Part shown: one piece after another, positions 56,734 through 64,000 of the stretch
Layout of the letters: every line of letters begins with the position of its first letter
How positions within the stretch are numbered: the stretch's first letter is position 1
NCBI GenBank assembly: GCA_032622095.1
Contig: CP136067.1
Coordinates: 75,542,705 to 75,606,704, forward strand
DNA length: 64,000 nucleotides
Direction of reading: 5' to 3'
Source of the DNA: Siphonodentalium dalli
Lineage: Eukaryota > Mollusca > Scaphopoda > Gadilida > Siphonodentaliidae
Translations under genes and position numbers: made by a program
The notes under the pieces: generated by a model
The model's database searches: none
Seen by the model: only the letters and a program-made list of their open reading frames with translations
What the model was told of the DNA's origin: nothing

Positions 56734-57813
56734 TCTCCTATATATTTTGAGAACTACGTAAATATATGTGTGTGTAAATATATTTCTCCTCTATTGACTC
56801 CAAAACGGCTGGACTGATTGGGCTCAAACTTCCCATCTAAGGTAAATACCCACGGGAATCGTCGTCGCGGCGTTTTGGAGAAGCTCAGAGCACCCGTTCT
56901 CCACTCTCAATCACAAAAAAACGGCACTTCGGGGGTTAATCACGTGATAATTTAATGAGCGTTTGTATATGACGCGTCGCTTTAAAAGAGCGTTTGTTTA
57001 CAATTCAACGCAACGTTATCGCTCGAAATTTAGCATCGAAAACATTTAATTTCCTTCATCAAAAACATAATTACGTGTTGGACTCTGTCATTTAAAGAAT
57101 ATTACAAACAGACACACCAAGTCTCAGCTTAAAGTTTTGAAAAATAAGAGTTTTATCGACATAAATCGATTTTAATGGGAAATCCTATGTTAAAATTTAG
57201 CATCGAAAAAAATTATTTTTTTCCATCTAAAACATAATTACGTGTTGGACTGTGTCATTTTAAGAACATATAAGTATTACACGCAGACACACGAAGTCTC
57301 AGCTTGAAATTTTGAAAAATAACAGTTTTATCGAAATAAATCGATTTGAATGCGAAATCCTATGTTAAAATTTAAATATTACGCCACTGGCGGCATTCGT
57401 CCCATGAAAATTCTATGGAAGCAAAATGGTCAACTCGGGACGGGTCAACCGATTGAGCCCAAACTTGCTACCTATGGGTACTTTTGTCCCGAAAGTGTAA
57501 CGGACGGGTCAAATCGTGACCCCGACGTGACATTGACCTTCAAACTGGTCAATTCAAGGTCAAATGGGGTAAAACTGACGGATTTCTGTACTTTTGTCCG
57601 GGGAGTGTTTTGGACGGGTCAAATCATGACCACGACCTGACCTTGCCCTACAAAATTGTCAATTCAAGGTCAAATCTGGTAAAACTTGCTGATTTCGACG
57701 AAATTTGGTGCAAATGCAGCACAAGTGTCTCGGAACCTGTTGCAATTGCTTTTTCGAACAAAGTCATGGGACGAATGCCGCCAGTGGCGGGCTAACCTGC
57801 TAGTCTCCTATAT
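56734..57813 (+). mobile_element. Helitron-like copy H7
   Basis: Starts TCTCCTATATATTTTGAGAA. It has a TAAAAGAGCGTTTG motif (56986), a duplicated internal block (TTACGTGTTGGACT at 57073 and 57239) and two CAAGGTCAAAT boxes (57550, 57667). It ends GCCGCCAGTGGCGGGC and CTAG at 57810-57813. Confidence 0.85.
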
Positions 57814-58179
57814 ATTTTGAGACTTCCGTAAATATATAAATATATGTGTATATTTGTCCTTTATAGACTCCAAAACGGCTGGACAGATTGAGCTCAAACT
57901 TCCTATCTAAGGGTAAAAACCGACGGGAATGGTCGTCGCGGCGTTTTTGAGAAGCTCCGACCATCCGTTCTTCACTCTCAGTCACAAAAAACGGCACCGC
58001 GGGGGTTAATACGTTGATAGTTAAAAAGATAATTAAAAAAGCCAGTAAATTAAAATGCCACAATTAATTTATTGAAAAACAAAAAATTTAATTTAAAAAT
58101 TAATTACAAAAATTAATTACAAAAATTAAAAATTGTCATGTTTCTGACAATTGCCGCCAGTGGCGGGCTAACATGCTAG
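57814..58179 (+). mobile_element. Helitron-like copy H8, short
   Basis: 366 bp. It starts TCTCCTATATATTTTGAGAC and keeps the CAAAACGGCTGGACAGATTG leader, then runs straight into the AT-rich pre-terminal tract. It ends GCCGCCAGTGGCGGGC, TAACATG and CTAG at 58176-58179. Confidence 0.85.
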
Positions 58180-58203
58180 TCTACTATATATTTTGAGACT
58201 TCC

Positions 58204-58251
<48 letters not shown>

Positions 58252-58993
58252 ATAGACGCTATAGACTCGAAAACGGCATGACCGATTGAGCCCAAACTCC
58301 CTATCTAAGGGTAAAACACCACGGACAGTGTCGTCGGACCGCTTCTGAGAATGTCCGAGCACTCCTTCTCTATTCCCACTGCCGCCGTCCTTGGAATTGC
58401 GTGATAGTTAAAGAGTGTTCGTATCCGCAGTGTTGTTGATAAAGTGCGTTTATATACACGACGAGTATAAATACGGCTCAATCGACCGTCTCGAGACGAA
58501 ATTTCGTACTTAATTTCGTACTTAGGAGTTCCAAGGAACGGGGGAGATTTTCATCGGGTCAGTTTTTCCGCGCGAGGTGACCTTGACCTTGAAACGGCTA
58601 CCCACAAATGATATATATATGAGGGTGTGTGTGTGTGTGTGTGTCAAATCGGGTAAAACATGCGGATTTCGACGAAATTTCATACCCAGGGGTACTTTTG
58701 TCCGGGGGGTATTTTGGACGGGTCAAATCTTGACCGTGACATGACCTTGACCATCAAAATTGTCAATTCAAGGTCAAATTGGGTAAAAATGGCGGATTTC
58801 GACGAAATTTGACACTTTTGTCCGGGGAGTGTATTGGATGGGTCAAATCGTGACCAGGACCTGACCTTGACCTTCAAAATGGTGAATTCAAGGTCAAATC
58901 GGGTCCAATTTTGCATGCGCCGGTGTCCTTGCTCATATACGCTCATATAGTCATGTTTCTGACAAAGCCGCCAGTGGCGGGCTAATCTGCTAG
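58180..58993 (+). mobile_element. Helitron-like copy H9
   Basis: Starts TCTACTATATATTTTGAGAC followed by (TA)n(TG)n at 58204-58252. It includes CGTACTTAGGAGTTCCAAGG (58517), the empty equivalent of the FB1 site in H1. TGACCTTGACC boxes lie at 58575, 58740 and 58860. It ends CTAG at 58990-58993. Confidence 0.85.
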
Positions 58994-59180
58994 TGTTATA
59001 TATAGGAATGCTGGTGCTATTATATTTATTTATTTATAATGTGTTTATTTATATTTATTTATAATAATATGTATAATATGTATATATATGTACCATGTTA
59101 TATGTAAATAATGTACAAATGTTATCTCGATACCTATGTATTATAAACAATAGGTCATGAGAATAAAGAATTGAATTGAG
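58994..59180 (+). pseudogene. Probable LINE C 3' end
   Basis: AT-rich UTR-like sequence ending TCATGAGAATAAAGAATTGA ATTGAG. The AGAATAAA plus short repeat resembles the LINE B end (GAGAATAAACTCATTTG). Position right after the Helitron block suggests it continues the LINE C left part at 41382. Confidence 0.55.
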
Positions 59181-61559
59181 CTGTCAGGGCAATGTCATGG
59201 AGCGAAAATAATGCAAGTATTTGACTGCGATACACATACCATAGCGAGCCAGTCTAAAAAAAAAACAGCCCAGTGCCGGAAATGTGGGTGCATGTCTTAA
59301 ATTTCGCAACTCAGTAGGCTCAATTTCAGCCATATGGCGTTTTACACCCACATTAGGTTACATAACTGGTTACAAGCAACACATTTGATGCAAAAGCAAT
59401 TCCTAAAATTCATGAACAGCAATAACTATATACATTGCTATTTTGTAAATGTTTCAACCAGAGGCGAGAATAAATCGTCGGACATGGAAATGATGTTTTA
59501 GTTTCAATTTATCCCAACAAATAAAAAAGGGGGTTATAGGTTTGTTATGTCAAGGCTTGATAATAAGTCAGGGCATACCCTATTGGTCCAAACTCGTGTC
59601 AAAGCTTTAAAGTGAGTGAGGGCATAAATGTTCATTAATAATGCGGAGGTTGTGGCATATGCATGTATCATATATGCAACATACACTTTCGGGGAGCCCG
59701 AGCCATTTCCCATTTCCATTAGTATCTCAAATCCCGTTCATCAACGGAGTCGGTTTTCACGGTACTGCCATTGGTGGCTATTGGGCTGTGTGTGAGCTCA
59801 TGCATGTAACACTTGAGAATGCGGATATGGTCGACCACTGTAAATACAATATGTGAATATGGTAATGGGGTGCGTGTTGCACATATATACTGCTACACTT
59901 TACATATCGGCGCCATACGGATAAAGCCGATGCATGGGCATATGAAATATCGCGGAAGATGCGTTTGAAATACCGAGGGAAATATCTATTTCCTTTGGTA
60001 ATCTGGCTATTCGTCCTGAACTCCCATAACATATGTTCAGCCGTTCAAAGGCTAATCAATACTCGCATACATAAGTTAATAATCGGTTCGTCTCGCGTTT
60101 TCTAACGTTAATAAATCGTCTTCCTGGTATATATTTCTTGAGGCTATCCCTGTCAAATTAGCCACAATGTGTCTATTTATTCTCCGAATTAGGTAGTTAT
60201 TTGGCCCTCAGACAGCGAGCATATCCAACACAAATGACTAATAATATAGGAACCAAAAATGACCAGTGGCTCAAACGTTGAGTTATAACGCGGCGAGTCT
60301 CGAGTGCATACATTGACGTCAGCCGTGATCTTGTTATTAAGGTAGCACACGTATGCCATCATTTGGGTGTTTGATGACGAGAGAATTGTAATTCGGTATA
60401 CTTACCGATGATAAACATTCTCAATGCATCCATCGAAATTGCTCTAGATATTGTCGCACAAAGACAATAACATCACATTAGTATGTGGGTGAGCTCTGTA
60501 TATAACAGTATAGACAACATCGTAATTCCTACCAATGATTCCCAGTTATTTTAGTTACCATGTTGTTCTGATATATAGTAGCCTGTCATTTGTAAAAAAA
60601 AAATTGGTTTCGTACAATTTGTTGGGGGATTTTTGGCAACATATTTTTTCTTGAAGACCATATACTGGAGGCATTGGAAACCAATGTTGACAAGATTCTT
60701 GTCGCTTAGTTGCCTCAAAAATGATGTTACCATAGCAACAGTATGTGATTTCTGAGAATTCTGGAAAATGACCATATTTGAACTATATTAGTGATATCGG
60801 TGGACTTATTGGTGATATTGTTATATGATAATATGTATATGTATGTATTCTCCATGAAGGACCGCCAGTACTTATCTGAATGGTCAAGGTCACTGTGCAA
60901 GGTCAAGGTCATTGTAAAAATTGCTGTTTTTATCACTTTACTTCCTATTATTTATGTTTATGATGAACCTATCTCAATTTGTTGCGTCATATTGTGTTCG
61001 ATGTTGGAGATTATCACCTTTATTTTGAGCTATATACCATGTACACTGGGTGACTATTACTAGTGTGAGAGATTTTACAAACATGTGACCGGGGCAATGC
61101 CAACCCTTAAAATGAGACATTGTTCTTCCCAATAAACAATGGCCACACCATTATTGTGGCAGATAGAGGGCAAAATCGTGATTTTATTTTGGTAAAAGCA
61201 TCAAAGTTGGCTGACATATATATCACATAAATATAAGTCACTTTGGATATGATCACAAACTGGATAATGAACACCGTTTCCGTGGCAACAATTTTGGTGA
61301 AAATACCTGTTTTTTGCCAAAAGCTAGCCTTTATGCATTGCTATTGCCTGGTAACCTCATGGAAAACTTTTCATTATGCATCTATTTGGATCAGAACATA
61401 TACCTGTTAAAACATATACATTTTGTATATTATATGGGCATATTCAAAATGACGGATAAAATGGCCACCATTTGAGAAAATAGCCCTTTATGTAATGTGT
61501 TTATCGCCATTTTAGGTGGAATTTGTGTAAACAAATTTATTTAAAAAAAAATTGGTCTA
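59181..61559. other. No supported gene
   Basis: About 2.4 kb. GGTCAAGGTCACTGTGCAAG plus GTCAAGGTCA near 60882-60912 is the only notable motif cluster. Open frames show no family signature. Confidence 0.4.
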
Positions 61560-61850
61560 GACAAAACGACTCGGTGATTCTGGTATACACAACACGCTCA
61601 TGCCTGGACACAGAGGCTCTTTATCAACGACACTGCGGATACGAACGCTCTTTAACTATCACGCGATTAACCCATGAATTCCCATTGCGGTGGCGGGGGA
61701 ATGGAGTGATCTGACGTTCTCAGAAGCGGTGCGATGACACTTCATCTGGGATTTTACGTTTAGATAGGAAGTTTGGGCTCAATCCGTCCGGCAGTTTTCC
61801 CGGCCATAGCTAACAAACAAACAGACAGAAGTCCCAAAATATATATTAGA
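61560..61850 (-). mobile_element. Helitron-like copy R1 (minus strand, 5' part)
   Basis: On the minus strand it starts TCTAATATATATTTTGGGAC at 61850, then carries a leader with a CGGACGGATTGAGCCCAAAC-like block, a TTAAAGAGCGTTCG motif (near 61646) and a second at 61618. It fades out near 61560 without a 3' end. Confidence 0.65.
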
Positions 61851-62493
61851 CTAGCAGGGCGACCCGACTTCGTCCGGGCTGTTTCCCGTCTGCTTTTCGG
61901 CGAATTGCGCGATTTGACCTTGAATTGACAATTTTGAAGGTCAAGGTCAGGTGTGGGTCACCATTTGACCCGTCAAATACACTCCCTGGAGAAAAGTACC
62001 CGACAAAAGAACCCGTCGAAATACATCCGGTTTTACCCGATTTGACCTTGAATTAACCATTTTGAAGGTCGAGGTCACGTCGGGGTCACGATTTGACCCG
62101 TCCAAAACACTTCGTGGACAAATGTAACCCTAGGTATCAAATTTCGTCGAAATATGTCCGTTTTACCTGATTTGACCTTGAATTGACCTTTTTGAAGGTC
62201 AAGGTCAGGTCGTGGTAACGATTTGACCCGTCCAAAAGACTGCCTGTCCAAAATTAACTCTAAATATATGTATCAAATTCGTCGGAATCCGTCCGTTTTA
62301 CCCGATTCGACCTTGAATTGACATTTTTTAAGGTCAAGGTCAGGTCGGGATAACGATTTGACCCGCCCATGCCAGTCCTCGACCGAAATTACCCCCACAT
62401 ACCAAGTTTCATCGAAATCGGGACGGCCGTTTTCGAGTTCATCGCGAACACACACACAGACACACACACATATCTTCAAAAGTATATAATAGA
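61851..62493 (-). mobile_element. Helitron-like copy R2 (minus strand)
   Basis: The 5' end is TCTATTATATACTTTTGAAG at 62493. The 3' end is CCCGGACGAAGTCGGG, a different hairpin from H1-H9, then CTAG at 61854-61851. Four AAGGTCAAGGTCAGGT-type boxes lie at about 61938, 62065, 62195 and 62330 within ~130-bp quasi-repeats. Confidence 0.7.
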
Positions 62494-63109
62494 CTAACCG
62501 ATGAGCCCGACGTTGTCCTGGCTATTCAAAAACCAAATTTCAAGTCGATAGCTCTACCCAGCCCGACGTTGTCCGGGCTATTCAAAAACCAAATTTCAAG
62601 TCGATAGCTCTACCCAGCCCGACGTTGTCCGGGCTATTCAAAAACCAAATTTCAAGTCGATAGCTCCACCCGTTTCCGAGATCTGGTCTGCGCATGCGCG
62701 AAGCTGGCGTCGCACGGGCTCGGCGACCCGATAAAATTCGTATCCGGGGCAAGATACATTCACATAGCAAATTTCAAGTCGATAGCTCCACCCGTTTCCG
62801 AGATCTCGTCTGCGCATGCGCGAAGCTTGCGTCGCACGGGCTCGGCGACCCGATAAAATTCGTATCCGGGGCAAGATACATTCACATAGCAAATTTCAAG
62901 TCGATAGCTCCACCAGTTTCCGATATCTCGTCTGCGCATGCCCAGCACGGGCGCCGCACGGGCTCGCCAATACGACAACGACGACACACGTACCAAGTTT
63001 CGTCCCGATCGGTTGAGAATCGTAGATTTGTATAAATGACATACATACATACATACATACATACAGACAGACAGACATACAGACAGAGGTTTTCAAAATA
63101 TATAAGAGA
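62494..63109 (-). mobile_element. Helitron-like copy R3 (minus strand) with tandem cores
   Basis: The 5' end is TCTCTTATATATTTTGAAAA at 63109, and the opposite end abuts R2. It contains a 56-bp repeat three times (anchors 62505, 62561, 62617). It also contains three copies (62664-63000) of the same 122-bp unit as H3/H4, with TCTGCGCATGCGC in each of the first two. (CATA)n and (CAGA)n lie at 63039-63085. Confidence 0.7.
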
Positions 63110-63580
63110 TAGAGCAACGCGTCCGGAACTATACTCACCCACTGGGCACTATACCCGCGTAGTCAACTCCAAGCCATGCTCCATTTATTAACAGTACTAT
63201 TCGACAATTTTCTCAAGAATAACATTTTGGAGTCTATTTTCGATGTTTTATTTGTGAAAAACTCATAAAAAAAGTTTTCAATATGTTGAAGAAATGATAC
63301 AATATCTGGTACACAGATGCAATGTTTGGCACAATATTTCTATACGCAACGCCAACCATCAATCAGAAGCATACATACTATATACAGTAGCGAGCGGAAT
63401 ATATCAAAGTTGCTGCGAGGATTGCTATCAAATTGGCATTCATTCGCGTCAGATTAGTGACCGTCACGGTTGTTACCACAGATCACTTGATCAAATTCAT
63501 GTAGAAAGTGTTTCCTTACTAAGCCTATGTAAGCGGACTAAATTTGGATCGCCATGTATCTATAGGCCTATCTATATTTG
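63110..63580. other. No supported feature
   Basis: Nothing recognised. Confidence 0.4.
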
Positions 63581-63584
63581 CGAA

Positions 63585-63586
<2 letters not shown>

Positions 63587-63615
<29 letters not shown>

Positions 63616-64000
63616 GTTCTATAGAAATTCACAGGGGACCATCTAGATGATGCCAAAGGGGTCTACTAGGAGTAGCTTTTTACGAGAAAGATAATGGTCG
63701 GGGTTAGAATTTTCTAAAGTGACGCCGTTGTTGTCAGGGGCAGTAAAGGGGGAGGGGCAGAAAAAAAATTTGTCGCCGATTGCCACCAAACTTATATATA
63801 ATCATCCCCATAATATGAGGAATCTAATGGCGTGGTTTAAATATGTCAAAAGTGGCGTCGTTTGAGTCAGGGATGAACGGAAGGGGAGAGGGGCACCAAA
63901 ATTGATAAAACTAATTTTAGCGCCGATTTCCACCAAATTGATATATATTCTTCTTCATGATAGAAGGAATCTAATTGTGCGATTTAACAACGCCAAATTG
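63587..64000 (+). repeat. Tetranucleotide tract and start of another tandem array
   Basis: (TGTC)n at 63587-63614 leads into two copies of a ~140-bp unit: AAGTGACGCCGTTGTTGTCA at 63716 against AAGTGGCGTCGTTTGAGTCA at 63850, and CGCCGATTGCCACCAAACTT at 63775 against CGCCGATTTCCACCAAATTG at 63921. The array is cut by the window end. The layout resembles the satellite-bearing elements at 12.8 and 28 kb. Confidence 0.65.

Overview
The window looks like repeat-dominated, AT-rich nuclear DNA of an invertebrate animal. I favour a mollusc or another lophotrochozoan, because of the mix of CR1/L2-like LINEs, Helitron-like elements with satellite cores and long palindromic elements, but no species marker is visible. 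I found no host gene that I could defend. Nearly everything recognisable is transposon-derived, and most long open frames away from the LINEs are chance readings of repeats.

Layout. 0-12 kb: mostly unassigned DNA with a LINE reverse-transcriptase scrap (2.3 kb), a GC-richer repeat present in two inverted, permuted copies (2.8-4.8 kb), TTAA-flanked MITEs (1.7, 6.0 and 7.4 kb), palindromes and a perfect 7x23 bp tandem repeat. 12.8-15.7 kb: a hairpin-ended, satellite-bearing element split by a 1632 bp inverted-repeat transposon with a 3-bp target duplication. 15.8-17.9 kb: a badly decayed LINE. 19-26 kb: three copies of a ~350 bp dispersed repeat (counting 12.3 kb), a double zinc-knuckle LINE ORF1 scrap, two more TTAA MITEs (one with its end amplified six-fold) and a broken DUF3504 (Crypton-type) recombinase. 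28.0-30.2 kb: a 161-bp satellite with a five-monomer higher-order repeat, ending in a Helitron-like hairpin plus CTAA.

33.3-41.4 kb: a stack of three LINEs. LINE A (about 33.59-40.13 kb) is nearly full length, with two overlapping ORFs, and sits inside the ORF2 tail of LINE B; the LINE B reading resumes after it. LINE C lies just downstream. LINE A ORF1 has an unusual layout: an N-terminal RNase H1/viroplasmin-like module, a PHD finger, a coiled coil, an SGNH-esterase and an RG-rich tail. ORF2 has an APE-type endonuclease, reverse transcriptase and a C-terminal CX2CX9HX4C motif. Stops and frameshifts show the copy is dead.

41.4-59.0 kb: LINE C's 3' region is split by a 17.6 kb block of nine head-to-tail Helitron-like copies, most joined exactly at a 3' CTAG and a 5' TC. 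The block itself carries later insertions: two long-inverted-repeat (foldback-like) elements with 3-bp target duplications, one with a 42-bp minisatellite core, and a TTAA MITE. Sister copies in the same block supply empty sites for two of these insertions. 59.2-64 kb: unassigned DNA, a minus-strand run of the same Helitron superfamily (61.6-63.1 kb) and the start of another tandem array at the window edge.

The main interest is a readable insertion order (LINE C, then Helitrons, then foldbacks and MITE; LINE B, then LINE A), the LINE A ORF1 domain set, and recurring short motifs (AAGGTCA direct repeats, paired AACGCTCTTTAT) carried by otherwise unrelated repeats.
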